From Dendrophyllia cribrosa (lineage: Eukaryota; Cnidaria; Anthozoa; Scleractinia; Dendrophylliidae), in contig JAJLRJ010000013.1 in assembly GCA_024195265.1 (NCBI GenBank), positions 18,524,794-18,588,793 of the forward strand: DNA of 64,000 nucleotides. The letters run 5' to 3'. The translations under genes and the position numbers were made by a program. The notes beneath the pieces were generated by a model. That model saw only the letters and a list, made by a program, of their open reading frames with translations, did no database searches and was not told where the DNA came from. Positions 24,701 to 39,700 of the stretch are shown here, piece by piece; the stretch's first letter is position 1; each line of letters starts with the position of its first letter.

Positions 24701-27700
24701 TTCATGAAAAATCCCAAATTTCATTTTGTAAAATATTGAAAAACAAATGGTTCCATAAAAAAGCACTGGCAGAGAAGTTTGATATGAATGGTCACACCAT
24801 AGGATTTCGTTGAGAGACTCAAAAGTTAGAAGTACACTACACGTCTCCATAATTGACTCTGGGAGTGCAAGGGTTAAACTTAACGTGAATGTATGCAAGT
24901 AGACCGAAAAGCGTAAGAGTCTAAACACTCATCTACCCTTGGTCTTGTTTGATACCATCTTCAATACTTGTCTACACAGAAAAAAATTAATGTTATATTT
25001 AACATCACTTTATGAAGGTGTCGATGTGTTTAGCACAAAAGTAGTAGACAAGGACACTGTTTTTATTCCCTTGAAGACGGGACAGCAATTTCTGGAAGTT
25101 GTGATGTTACAATCATTCAAGTTTGTAAACTTTCCTTCAACAACTTTCCTTCAACAATTTTCCAAAGTTGCAACTAAATTTCTTCCTCCTTAGTAGAATG
25201 TGATGGTAGATAAAAGCACTTAGTTTGTTGTTGGTTATTTAGTTTCAGCCTCCAGTGGCTCCTAGAGCTCAGTGTGGATTTGTGGGACTTAAAAATGCTG
25301 GGGCAACGTGTTACATGAACTCTGTTCTACAGCAGTTATACATGCAACCGGGACTCAGAGAGGTGAGAAGACATCACTAACATGTATTTTCAAAGAAATC
25401 TAAATAAATATTCCCAATAATCTGTATCATGGACAGATTTTGGTCTTCAGGCGAATAAGGTGCATTAATAGAAGTATTCACGTTAATATTGCGGTGCTGT
25501 ACGCCATAATCTTTGCCACTTTGACAACTTTTTGGAATTGTGCTCATCAAATCTCCTTGCCAATCAACCAAAAACTGGTTTATCACAATTGTATAAATTA
25601 AAGCAAATGTACCATGGTACATGACAATTTAGGTTTTGGCATTTCCTTCATTTTGATTGCCTTGGTCAAAGAGGAACCAACAGAACTTTTTCAAAATTAT
25701 GTTAAGAACTTGTATGAAACTTTATTAAGTGGCAACATTGCAGTGTTTTGCACTATGAGTAGTTTGTCCTGAAATGTTCCAAATACATTGTGCTGTTAGA
25801 CTGCATTTGCCTAAATGAAATTCAAACATGCTTGTTTTCTTTTCACTTCAGGCAATTTTGTCGTTCGATGATACTCATCCTGATAAAGAAAGGTATGACT
25901 GCTACTCTTTCTACAATTCCAATTAAATAAGAGAAACAAGCAAGCTATAATCCTTTTCTCGTTTTCCATCTGAAATCATGTCTTACAAATATTTATCATC
26001 TTTTGTGACTGTACAGCAATACCTCCTTAATGTTACATCTTACTGCACATTCCTTGAGAAGGATGTTCCATTAATTTTGTGTTATCATGTAGTCAAACGT
26101 TCCTCTCACTTGAGGTGTAAAGACGCCTTGAAAGCTAACCTCAAAAACTGCAACATCGACATTGCCACCTGGGAAGCCTATGCTCTCGACAAAGCATGCC
26201 GGAGACAGCTGTGCACCCAGGAAACCCCTCTTCCGAAGCCTCCCTCCAATGTACCATCTGCGGAATGTGTACCTCCAAGATATAATTGTGTTCAGTCTCA
26301 CATCTGGTCTCACTTATGTCTGCCTACTCATCTGTCATACCCACAAGAGAACCATCATCATCAGTAGCAGCAGCAGCACCATCATCATCGTCATCATCAC
26401 CATCATTATCATCATCATCGTCATTAACTATTAACATCATCATCGTCATTATTATCATCATCATTAACCTAGCATTGATCTTTCACATTTTTTCCTGCAG
26501 CATATTTTTCCAAATCCAGTCGGTATTCGGTCATCTGATGGACAGCAAGCTACAGCATTTTGCTCCTGAACAGTTCTGGAAGTATTTTAAACTGTGGGGT
26601 CAGCCAGTTAATGTGCGAGAACAACAGGTGAGTGAATTAAGATATACAGCTGAAAATTGCACCTTGCAATCAGGCGATTTAAAGTTGTTATGACAAAGTT
26701 GCTTCAAAATGTGTATTCATTGTTAACCCCAACACTGCAACTTAACAGTTTTCTAAAATTCATTCATAATTCATGACGAGAACACAAAGGAAATCACTAC
26801 CGTCAATGAGGTTTGGATAAACAGTCTTAATTAGCTTAGATTTTCGCGTTTTTTTCCTTCGTTTGAGAAGCTATATCAAACACTCGAAAGAGTGTTTGAT
26901 CAAGTATCCAAACAACTTGATAGTGGGTTAAAAAAAAACTCTGCTGCGCCTAGTTTTTCAACCCACTTCTCTGTGTTTAGATATCCTGATGAACAGTTCC
27001 TTTGTATTTGATATATTATTTCAAGCTCCAAGGTTGTCAGCAGATAGAAGTGAAGGAAAAATTGCTACATTAAATGCGTTTCCATTTTGAACCCCATAAG
27101 TAACGTCTTCCTTCACTGCGGCGGGTTTGTGGAATTTAATCAGCCACAGTTAGTCATGTATAGCCCGACTTGAATGAATGAATGAATGAATGAATGCTTG
27201 CTTTATTTGCCATCACCCAGTAATTGATGTAGTTGCATGTGCTTTTAGATATCTGCAATATTCTTGTATGTTTTTCATTCTAGTTTTAGTCTGTTACTGG
27301 CTGTCCTTGATTCATTTATCAGTATTTTAGATTGCATGTATTTTTGTTTGTGATGAAAAAAAAAACGTTTTTTTTTGTTTCAGGACGCTTTTGAATTCTT
27401 CAGTAACCTCACAGATCAACTGGATGAACTACTTAAGGTCAGTTGTGTTTTTTTTTTACACTCGTAATCTTGGAATAATATTATCATTAATACCAAGTGG
27501 CAAATCTAGTCATGGCTTAGGATATTCCTGTTGTCTGGCTGCACCCATATAAGCATTGCTAAGAATCGGGTGCTTAGATTGGCTATGATATCAGATATCA
27601 TGCACCGCTTTAGAACCTGTAATTTCATTGGACCTTGGTATCACATAGCTCCGGCACCGCGGCAGAACGTTTGCGCATGTCCGTTAAACTACCAGTCAAC

Positions 27701-30700
27701 ATCGATGCGAACAGCATAAAACAACATTTCTGCATGAACCAACAGACCTAGATTTTCTAGATGCAATGATGAAAGGACCAAAACCGAAGAAAATTATGGT
27801 ACGTACACGATCGGTTCTTGCATGAATACATTTCGAGATGGAGTGAAGACTTGTTTTTTGTGAAAAAATGCGATGCAAAAATTATTTGTTCATATTTCGT
27901 TGTTGGTGCAAACACCAAACCCCTTGGTGCAAACGCTTGAAACTTGAACGATGAAAAAACTTTTCAACGAAACAAACTTTTTCTCTACCTTTGTTTTATA
28001 ACTCTTACTTTTTGTTTTCAAACTTCGCGGTACGGGAGTTTTATGTTGTTTATGTTGTATTTCATTTTTTATTTCAGGTAATTTTTGTTTTTCCTTTGTT
28101 TCAAATTCATCAGCATATATTACCATACCCAAAAACATTGGAAAAATAAAAATTACCTGAGATAAAAAAATTAACTACAACATTTACATGGGATTACAGT
28201 ATGTCACCGGAAATGCGTTATTCACCGGATGCTCAGTTTTCTACTCATGCGCAGTGCGTTCTGCCGCGATGCCCATAGCTCCATTGTTTTCAGTGTTGTG
28301 GTCCGTTCTGTTGTTTGTTTTATTGTTTTCTTAGCCAATGCTGTGAGGTGTTCAATGAGGATCATGGCACCTCTCTGTTATCAGTGATCAACATGACATT
28401 AAATTTCGATAATGCCCATTTAATTCCTAGCCTCCTATGCAGCCACTGTTTGGATTGTCACTCAATGCTTCTATCCACTAGTGGGCAAGAGCATTGCATA
28501 ACAAGCAATGTCACGCAATGTGTGATGTAATGTTTGGATCTTCATGCAATGCTCCTTTGCACTAGTGGGGAGGAGCGTTGCGTGACAAGCAACGTCACGC
28601 AATGATGCGTGATGCAATGTTTGGATCATTTTGCAATGCCCCTTTGCACTAGTGGGGAGGAGCGTTGCGTGACAAGCAACGTTGTGCAATGATGCGTGAT
28701 GCAATGTTCGGATTGCTACGTAGGAGACAGTCAGACTATTCAATTGTCAGATGCAAGGCAGTTCATATCAACAGCAAAGCATCACTTCAACATAAATAAC
28801 TTGTTCATCTTGTATTGAGGAGGCGCGGAGGACAAGTGGCTAGTATGTCAGACTTTTAACCTGAAGGTCGGTGGTTCGAGCTTGGTCTCTGCCGTCGTGT
28901 TTTTTCCTTGGACAAGAAACTTTGCTCCACGTTGTCTCTCTCCAGCCAGGTGTATAAATGGGTACCGGTGACAAAATGCTGGGGGGTAACCTTGCGATGG
29001 ACTAGCATCCCATCCACGGGGGAGTAGTAATACTCTCAGTTGCTTCATGCTACAGAAACCAGGTTAAGCTCGAGCAGTTGTGATCTTGTATTATCTTGAA
29101 TAAACTACTCCGCTTTTGAAACATCTAAAAAAAAGACATGACTCGATAAAAGTTTTCAACTTTGCAAACTTTGTTTAAAATCTCTGTCAAATCACTGTAC
29201 ACATGTAGATTTTGTTGGCTTTCTGTTGTAGCACAGTATTTGTTTGTATTGCTTAAAGAATAACACTAGCTAACTTCTGTATCTGCAGAAAGCGGGACAA
29301 GAGCAGTTCTTTAAAAAGACATTTTGCGGCATGTTTGCTGATCAGAAAATTTGTAAGGAATGTAATCACAGGTAAGGGCCAACAAAGATCTCAAGCAAAT
29401 TATCTTTAACCCCCTTGATTTCCGAGGGTGCCAAAACTCAAAATTCAAGAAAAATCTCAAATTTCATTTTGTAAAATATTGAAAAACAAATGGCACCATG
29501 CAAAACTACTACCATAGAGGTTTCATTTGAATGGTCACACCATAGGATTTTGTCAACAGACTTCAAAGTTAGAACAAATGGTACCATGCAAAAGTACTGC
29601 TGAAGAGGTTTCATTTGAATGGTCACACCATAGGGTTTTATCAACAGACTCAAAAGTTAGAACTACACAACATGTCTCCATAATTGACTCTGGGAGTGAA
29701 ATGGATAAGAGGTTTAAACTGTATTTGTAAATATAACTTGTTGACTGAGGGGTTTGTTGTTCATAGGTATGAAAGAGAAGAAGCCTTCCATTCGCTACAA
29801 GTGACTGTTAAAAACGCCAGGTTGGAAGACTCTCTGGAACAGTTTGTAAATGGCGAGATACTTGAAGGGGACAATGCTTACTTCTGCGAAAAGTGCAATG
29901 AGAGGGTTAGTGTTGGTTTTTTAATGCGCCTTTTAATAATAACAACAACAACAACAACTTTTAACTCTTGCCTTGCAGAAATGTTATAAATAATTTAACG
30001 AATTAATTAAAAATAATATTAGAGTACCAGTTGCCTGGAATAACCATAGGGGCTAGCAGAGCCAGGCAGCCAATTGTTATAAGTATTTAATTAACAAGTT
30101 ACAGGTTTGCAAGATGGCACAAATTCACACAACAAACACACAGACTAAAACAGTCACAGAAAAAGAAAAAAAAATGAAAGAAAAAAGAGAAAGAGAAAGA
30201 AAAAAGGGAAGAGAAAGAAAAAATGGAATTAAAGTCTGGTACAACTAAATGGTAGAATGACTAGAACATAGTAATGTACTAATCGCTAATCTCCTAACCA
30301 CGAACTCTGAAATTCAAAGCCAAACCAAGGTTTACGTTTTACACTGCCGCCAATCGTAATATTAATAGCGACAAACATTGGACCCCTGAGAACAGAAATT
30401 GACAAAATGGATTGCAATCCACCAATCACAACCCACAAACATGACCTTTGGACCCTGCTGGATTATTAAACATCGTTGTTTCCTGAGACATCTGCTATGA
30501 TCGATATTTGCAGCAGTAAAAAAAGAAACTGATAGTTGAGCTTTGAACTTCAGAGTTGGCATGTTATTAAAATGCTCTGTAACTACTTTAAAAAAACTAG
30601 CAGTAATCACAGATTATGGAGACGCGTTCGAAGGAATTTCCGGCGGAAATGAGCCCCTGAAAAAAAAAAAACAATAGGGGCGGCCATTTGGAAGACCGTC

Positions 30701-33700
30701 TACCAAAAAATCTCAAATTTTACTGCACATAAACCACAGGACAACCAGCACGAATTAAGTAAATAAAAATGCCAGTTGGATAAATTGTTGGTCGCACTTC
30801 ACATCTCTTAGATCTTATTTTTTGTTTTCATACATTTGACTTTGCTTACTTACTTTTCAGCGGACAACTGTTAAGCGCATGTGCATTAAGACTCTTCCTC
30901 CCGTGCTTGTGATTCAGCTCAAGAGGTTTGGGTACGACTGGGAGGCTGGTAGAGCTCTTAAATTTGATGATCACTTTGAGGTAATCAAGAAATGAGAGCT
31001 GTTTTCAATTGAGTGTCGAAACTAATGTTGCAATTGCTTTGGTTTTGCATTGGAGCAGTTTTCAATTGAGTGTCGTAAAACCAAAACCAAAACCAAATTA
31101 ATAACACTGGCCAATCACAATAGAGCAGACAGTCCAATGAACTAATCAGAGCTCGAAGCAAATACATGTAGCCAGCGCCAAGCGCGGGGAAACGTGTGCT
31201 AGTAAGTCACGATTGGTTTTGGTTTTACTTCTGATTGGTTTAGAAAGTGGCGCGAGATATTTTAGCCAATCACAAAGCGTAGTTTCTCAACCAATCAGAA
31301 GCAAAACCAATATGACGCGTGATGTGTAGGGACTTCAACATACTCTGTCCTGTTATTGTTCAAATCGAATGAAAACAGTAAAATAGTCTTAGTAATGACG
31401 CATGTTGTTTGTCACTTGTTAATGCTTTAGTGGTTGACTGACAACTGATGTGAGAATGGCCAGGTTCCTTTTTATACATGAACTTTCAGTTTAAGTGTTT
31501 AAATGTGGCCCTGTCTTTTGGCAGTTTCCATGGGTTCTAAACATGGAGCCATACACAACAGAGGGTGTGGCCAGAAGAGAATCCAACAGCAATTCACAGC
31601 CAGACACAGACAGCGAGAGCGGCAGCACAACAGACCTGCACATGTCGGCATCGTGTTCCTCCCTGCAGTCCAATGTATCCAATGTATCTGTTAATACACC
31701 TGAGATCCAGTACGAGCTTGTTGGAATCATTGTACACAGTGGACAAGCAAATGCTGGACATTATTACTCATTCATCAAGGATAGAAGGTGTGCTTGGATT
31801 TAAACCTTTCACTCCCAGAGTCGATAATGAAGACATGTAATTTAGTTCTAACTTGTTACTCTATCAACAAAATCCAATAGTGTGACCATCTAAATGAAAC
31901 CTGCCAATCAAAATTCAAGAAAAATCCCAAATTTCATTTTGTAAAATGTTGAAAAACAAATGGTACCATGCAAAAGCATTGCCAAAGAGGTTTCATTTGA
32001 ATGGTCACATCATAGGACTTCGTCCACAGACTCAAAAGTTAGAACAAATGGTACCATGCAAAAGTACTGCTGAAGAGGTTTCATTTGAATGGTCACACCA
32101 TAGGATTTCATCAACAGGCTCAAAAGTTAGAACAAATGGCACCATGCAAAAGCACTGCCAAAGAGGTTTCATTTGAATGGTCACACCATAGGATTTTGTT
32201 TACAGACTCAAAAGTTAGAACTATGTTACATGTTTCCATAATTAACTCTGGGAGTGAAAGGATTAAATAAAGTTGTTGTTGTTGCCTCGACACTTTTGTT
32301 ATGTTAATAACACAAAGTCGCATGAGTCACAGGGTGCCCACTCGGCTGGAGTTTAACCCAGTTTCTTTAGCATGAAGCAATTAGGAATATTGATACTCCC
32401 TCTTGGATGAAACGCTTGGCCATCGTATGGTTCTTTGTCAATGATCAACAATCTTTTATACTTGTCTGTCGAGGAGGAATCAATGTAAAATCGTATTGCC
32501 TTCTGCATTGAATAAAAAAGTGGAGCTGGTTGTAGACACCATGTTTTAAAGGCGAACTACGGTATAAAAGGGCAAAGCCCCACGCCGAATCTAATGCAAA
32601 TGAGCAAGAACAATAGATTTTGCTCATTTGCACGAGTTGGACAGTCCAGCCGCCTTTTATATCGCGGGTTTGGCTTTAAATAAGAGACAATTTAAACGGT
32701 GTCTATTGTAAAAGAAAGGAATGGGCTCATTGTTTTCTTGTTCTTGTGCAACAGAAATGGTTTGAATGGCTGCGAGACAAAAGAAAAGTGGTACAAGTTT
32801 AATGATACTATTGTGGAGGAGTTTGAAATGAATGAGGACACACTGGAAGCAGAGTGTTTTGGCGGCACATACAAAGCTACTGTATACGATACAGGTAAGC
32901 ATGGTAGCACATGACAGGCTGAATGACTGACTGACTGACTGACTGACTAACTGGCGGAATGGATGACTGGCTGACTGACTGACTTCACTGACTGACTGAT
33001 TGACTGAATAACGGACTGACTGAATGACTGACTGATGGACTACCCAGCTGACTGACACAGACTGACTGACTGACTTGCTGACTAACCAGCCGACTGAGGC
33101 TGACTGACTGTGGCTGAATGACTGACTGACAAGCGGAATGACTGGCTGACTGGCTGATTATATAACTGATTGACTGACTGATTATATGACTGACTGAATG
33201 ATTATGACTGACTGACTGACTGATTATATAACTGACTGGCTGGTTATGACTGACTGACAGATTATATGACTGACTGACTGACTGATTATATAACTGACTG
33301 GCTGACTGGCTGATTATATAACTGATTGACTGACTGATTATATGACTGACTGGCTGATTATATGACTGACTGACTGACTGATTATATAACTGACTGGCTG
33401 ATTATGACTGACTGGCTGATAATGTGACTGACTGACTGACTGATTATATGACTGACTGGCTGATTATGTGACTGACTGACTGACTGATTATATGACTGAC
33501 TGGCTGATTATGTGACTGACTGACTGATTAAAAACTGACTGACTGATTATATGACTGACTGACTGGCTGATTATATAACTGATTGACTGACTAACTGATT
33601 ATTTGACTGACTGATTGTTCTTGTTCATGCTCCGGTGTCTTCTAAAGCTAGTTTTCTTCTCGTAGTCCACAGTTATCCTGAAACTCGCCATCGCTACTGG

Positions 33701-36700
33701 AATGGCTACATGTTATTTTATGAGTCTACTGACAAGCTTAGGGCCCAGTACGGCTCAGGACATTATGAACGTGGGCTCTTGGTACGACAAGAGGCAGTCA
33801 CGGAAGGACAAAGGTAAGAATAAAAATGTATCAGCACCACAAGACAAACAAACTAAGTAACTTTCACTTTCACATGGCTGTACCAAGTCACGTGATGTGT
33901 AATTATCACAGAGTGGTAGATATTCTGCTCGATATCATGTATTTTAGTAAGTACGGTAAGTCACATATTTTCTCATACATTTTATCATATGGCCAATTTG
34001 AAAGACAAATTGTCTCACTTTGTAACGTACGAGACCTTGCTCGTTTCTAGCAGAGCCTTACGGCTTTGTCCAGTCCCGCTTGCACTAATGCGTATGGCTC
34101 TCATAGGGAATTTTGAAAGGAAAGCGCACACAGGGCCGTGCACAGGCCGCACACAGGGCCGCACACAGGGCCCCACACAGGGCCCCACACAGGGCCCTAC
34201 ACAGGGCCCCACATAGGGCCCCACACAGGGCCGTACCGGTTATTTGATAAAGTGTATTAGAGCAATTTTCAATCGAGTGTTATAACAACAAAACCAAAGT
34301 AATTACTCTGGCCAATCACAACACACGCAGCAATCCAATGAACCAATCAGAACTCAAAGCAAATACATCCAGCCGACGCCAAGTGCGGGAAAACGCAAAC
34401 CGGCAAGTCACGGTTGGTTTGGGGTTTACTGCTGTTGATTGAGAAAGTGGCGCGAGATTTTTTTCCCAACCACATTTTATTTTCAGGTCCTGTCCGCCTT
34501 CTCCATCATCGTCTTCAATTTCTTCGAGTTCAGGCCCCCCTTCACCAACTCGGACAGATGGCCTGAGTCAGCTGACAGCTCTGCTGCAGAAAGGAGAGCG
34601 AAAAGGCATTTTCAAGGACAAAATGCCTGCAACAATACAGAGAGTGGTGAGTAAATGTATCTTTTTGGTATTTTATTCCAATGCAACAGCTAACTTGCTT
34701 CACCATTCAAGTGAAAAGCGATGAGTTTTTCATTTGGGATGTTGTTGGCACAAGTGCCTGTACTGAATTTAAGAAACAAACGTTGTATCAAATTGTAAAA
34801 AAATAAGTCACACTTTAGGATTTCATACACATAATAAAAGTTAGAACCACCTTGTGCAGCATAATAAACAGTACTACAGGAAAGTACTGCTCAATAGCTT
34901 TCACATGAATGGTCACACTTTAGGATTTCATCTGCAGACTCAAAAGTAAGAACCACCTTGTACAGTATAATAAACAGCACCACAGGAAAGTACTGCTCAG
35001 TAGCTTTCATTTGAATGGTCACAATTTAGGATTTCATCCACAGACTCAAAAGTAAGCACCACCTTGTACAGTATAATAAACAGTACCACAGGAAAGTACT
35101 GCTAAGTAGCTTTCGTATCCATGATAAAAGTTTAGGATTTTCTGGACGCTTATCAGTAAAAACCTCATTACATGACTCAAAGTTTGTCTAGAGGAGTGGG
35201 TGGGATTTCAGAGGATTTGTGAATGCACATGGCCCCCGTTAAACTGGTAAACACCAAATCGTTAAAGGAGTCATGTATACGGGGAAAAATATGCAAATTT
35301 TCACTCGGTGGATCGGCTGTAAACATTGAGCCCGCGATATGTAATGGTCACTTGCCTTACCCATGGGGACGGCATTGGAGAGAGGGGATGGTGGGGAGTT
35401 TGATGCAGGGGGTGGGTCGGTTGAGAAAAATGGCTTGGAGAGGAGGGTTGGTAAACATTGAGCCTGTGATATGCAATAATCACCTGCCTTACCCATGGGG
35501 AGGGAGGGGAGTTGGACGTAGGGGGTGGGGGTCGGGGTCGCCTAGGAGAGGGAGGGTGCAAAGGTTGTTTCGTATTGTCGAGTTGGCTCACAGGAGCCTT
35601 TGACGTCAATATTTTGTTTCTTTTTACAGGTTCACACCGAAAACCTCCAATTCATGCAGAACAGGGATGTATATAATGCTGATTATTTCAGATTTGTCCT
35701 CAATCTCGCATCTTGTAATGCGGTAAGTTATGTGGTGCTTGAACTTAGACCAGGCGTTCGTTTTTCAAAAGTCAAAAGCTTGACAAGTCAGGCTGGTGTG
35801 AGGACAAACAACTACACCGCCATTTAACACGGAATCAATTTTAAAAATTAACGAAATGGGAACGAAATGCCTTGGAGAGTTTAAGAAACACACGCCTAGA
35901 ACCGATTGTCTCAACAAATTGTAAAAAAATTATGTTGCAGAAAATCCAACCTCGTTCCCTGGGTTTTCTCCACTTTTCAAATGGCGGGTCGGGGGCCCGT
36001 TTCTCGAAAGTCCCGATAACTTTTCGGGCCCGGTAAGCTATTTTACGCGAGCAATGTTTACATTAAAGATTCAAATTTTGTTGGCATAGAAATCTAAGCA
36101 ATACAATTCTAACTTGACGAAACAAGTTAGGCTGGTTTGCGGGCTAAAACGCGTTCCACCGCAGTCAAACGTCCGAGGCGGTTTTCGTTTTATTTAGTAG
36201 GATTTGTATAGGAAATCGTATGAACACGAGAGCATTTCGTGATTTATGGGCACGAGTGATGTTTGAAAGTTCTCAAAATTGCACGAGCCGCTTCAGGAAA
36301 TATGGAAATATGGAAATATGGGAAAGGATGTATAAAAAAATTAGTTGATATTACTTTTAATTTTTCTCAAAATGATGATCCTTTTTCCGTTGAAAACTGA
36401 CAAAAACTCTTTGCGCCTGATCAAAATTATGTTGGCAAATGGCGCCGATAATTCTGCAGTTCACAGTTTTTAAACGCTTGGTAAACTTTCAAAACGTTTG
36501 GTAAATTGACAGTATATTGACAATATATTAAACTTTAAACAGTGAAAATGACAACCTTAACTTTCAAGTACTTTGCTTAAACTTTTGCAAATTTCTCTCG
36601 TTTGACCGCGGTTAAACTTGAGGTATGCCACCATTCTAAAGATTCTGATTCTTAAAGTGCCTATCACCCCTTGAAAGTTATTTTCAGAATCAACTCTATG

Positions 36701-39700
36701 TACATTGTATAGTTGAATGGTAAAATATTTCTTGTTTTGAACGTCGTGTTAGTGAGTTATAGAGATTTGAATTTACAAAACTCTAATTAGATGACGTCAA
36801 CCGGAACCCGGAAATCATTTATTATACAACTACTTGTTTTCACCTCCAAGTAATATTTTTTTTACGAATCAATCGACTATCCACAGTTTATTTTTAGTAT
36901 TTATCAAATTAATTATCCTCAAGCTGTAAACTGCGCATTGTAAATTGGTGTAGAAATAATGGCAAATTCCCTGGTTGACGTCATCTGATTAGCATTTTGT
37001 AAATTCAAATCTTTATAACTCACAAACGCGACGTTCAAAACAAGAAATATTTTACCATTCAACTATTCAATGTACATAGAGTTGATTCTGAAAACAACTT
37101 TCTAGGGGTGATAGGCACTTTAATTAAAGCTCCAGTCCCGATAATTTATTGGGACTTTTGAGAAACGGGCCCAAGGTGTAGCAACCCCTGGCCGAGGCTG
37201 TCAAAATACTCCAATAATACCGGAGCATTTTGTCCCGTATAACATGGTGGAATGTCGTCGTTTTGTTTGAACAACGGTTTTAGATTGCCAGAAAACAAAC
37301 ACGGCTGAGAGAACCTCAGAAACACCATTTCATCCTGTCACGTGACAAAATACTGCAGTATTTTGGCAGCCTGGGCTCCCTGTGCCTTGTCCAGGGTTTC
37401 TACGCCAGACCCGCCATTTTGAAAGCGGAGAAATCCTGGGGACGAGGTTAGCAGAGAATCTTGCCTTTGGTTTACGTGTTATAATGGTCTTTGCATTTTA
37501 TTTGCATTTTTTTCTGTTTATTTTCTTTTCATTCTTGTGCTTTTTCTTTACAGAGGAGCACGTCATCTGATAAGCAAGCGATCCTTTCAGTATGCAGTCT
37601 ACAACTCTCTGTTCAGTTCCTGTTTAACACTTACTTTAGGACCACGAAGAAACTCAGGTCAGTGAAGAATGGAGAAAATACCCCAGAAAAGGAGTTATGC
37701 TGCAGCTTATTTCCTACCCTGTGAATGGACAATAGAAAAATAACGTCCTACCCTGTGAATAGACAATAGAAAAATAGCGGGGAGCTCGTTTGCCTGAATT
37801 CACCTCCTATAAATGGGTAAACACTTGTTTCCATCTCTCAAAGTGATGTGGGACATCTTATGAGGTTCAAACAATATAGTATTCTTTATCGTTATACTAC
37901 TGCTGCAAGCAAGAACTGAACCCCATTTGTTAGGCAGATAACTGAGAGAATAGAGCTCCAGTTAAGCAAAGAATAGCGTTTTGGGGTTTGCCACTGATCT
38001 ACAGTGTTTAGGGTTAAGTACTGAGTTGAAAATGTTTACCTTTCATTTATAGTTACGAGTAAATCTATAAATGTGTTAAAAATTACAACCCACCCCCCCC
38101 CCCCCCCCCCCCCCCCCCCCGGCAGCTAGCCCTCATTGGTGTAGTGGATGTGGATATTAGCTATGAAGCGAACAATTCAGACTCGAGGCATACATTTTTC
38201 TGATCTTTTTTCCTTCTTTTACTCTAAAGTGTGAAATAAGTTAAACTTCACGTTATCTTAAGAAAGTGCTGACCCCGTAAATGTGACAAAAATGAACCCC
38301 CACCCCAGGTTTATGGTTGACACTCAGGCCACAAAAATGCTTGTCTTTTCTACAGTGCCTTTGCCAACATTTCTGGTGAATGGTGAGGATGTCAATTGAT
38401 TTATAAGATATATATTTTTATTTATTTATTTATTTTCGCTTTGGTATCTTATAGTTTCAGTTAGCTTACGGAATGGTTAAAAACATTATAGTGTCCCAGA
38501 ACATTTTACTCACGATCAAAGTCCAACTGCAGCAACTGTTTGTTTTTGTGTCCAGGACGCATACAGAGGATTGGTGTAGTTGCATTGGCACAATAGTAAA
38601 GCACAACAGTGAGGCATGTGGATGGTTCATACAGTTCCTTTCTGGTGACAGAGGCAAAGGATACGTTAGGTAAATAACGAACGTGTATCGCCAAAATATC
38701 GAAATTTTGTTTACCTAATTCCATGATATGTAGCCAAATGCCAACAAATATGCAACTAAATTGGATAAAAAGATTATATAGCGCAAAACAGAACAAATGC
38801 AGGATCACAAGGATGGAAGTGGATTACAGTTCATCAAATTTGATTTCGTGACAGGCGGTTAGAGCAGTTTTCAATTGAGTGTCGAAAGTAATTACACAAT
38901 TGCTTTGGTTTTGCATTGCTACGCTTTGTGATTGGCTAAAAAATCTCGCGCCACTTTCGCGACCAATCAGAAGTAAAACCAAAACCAATCGTGACTTGCT
39001 CGCACGCGTTTTCCCGCGCTTGGCGCTGGCGACATGTAATTGCTTCGAGCTCTGATTGGTTCATTGGATTGTTTACGACTGCTGTGATTGGTCAGAGTAA
39101 TTACTTTGGTTTTAGTTTTACGACACTCAATTGAAAACTGCTCTATTATGTCTCTTTAGTTCATATTTCTTTGCTTTCATCACTTTTGGCGTTTTTTTTT
39201 GTCCTACTGAAAGATAATAAAGCAAACTTAAAACAAGCTCCTGGCAATATTCATGAAAACACGATATCTAAGCCTGGTCACTGTCCTTTTAAGTTGCCAG
39301 GCCCCTGAAAAAAAAAAAAGAAGAAAAAAGACCACAATTCTAAAGATGCCCAACAACAACAGTTCTTTTCAGAACTACACCAACCTGGACGATCACAATC
39401 AACACACTAATGATATTCCTGGGGTCAATTCAATAAAACTTTTACAAGTGTAATTTACAAGTGTTGCCATTGTTTCAGAGGTTGAAAACAATTGCTACAC
39501 TTGTAAATTACACTTGTAAAAGTTTTATTGAATTGACCCCTGGATTCAAACCATTTACCAAGAAATGCGAAGTTGGTTACAGTTCTTTCTGTTTTAGACC
39601 TTTTCTGCTGGAATGCCCTTCACAAGAAGTTCGCTTTGCATTCGCCAAGATTCTCAGCCTTACATTTGAGAGTTTCATACTACACGGAGGAAATGTGGTA

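Noticed and set aside
25978..26367. Independent 129-codon gene
   Set aside because: The peptide is the end of a LINE protein followed by its trinucleotide tail, within a USP24 intron.
28440..28725. CRISPR-like array
   Set aside because: Unit and spacer are not distinct, the repeats are degenerate and adjacent, and the genome is animal. It is an ordinary tandem repeat.
31946..32176. Open frames over the 88-bp units
   Set aside because: 88 is not a multiple of three and the frames shift in each unit. The elements are non-coding MITEs.
33989..34224. Repetitive TQGP and VGPC frames
   Set aside because: Produced by the 12-bp acagggccccac minisatellite in an intron.
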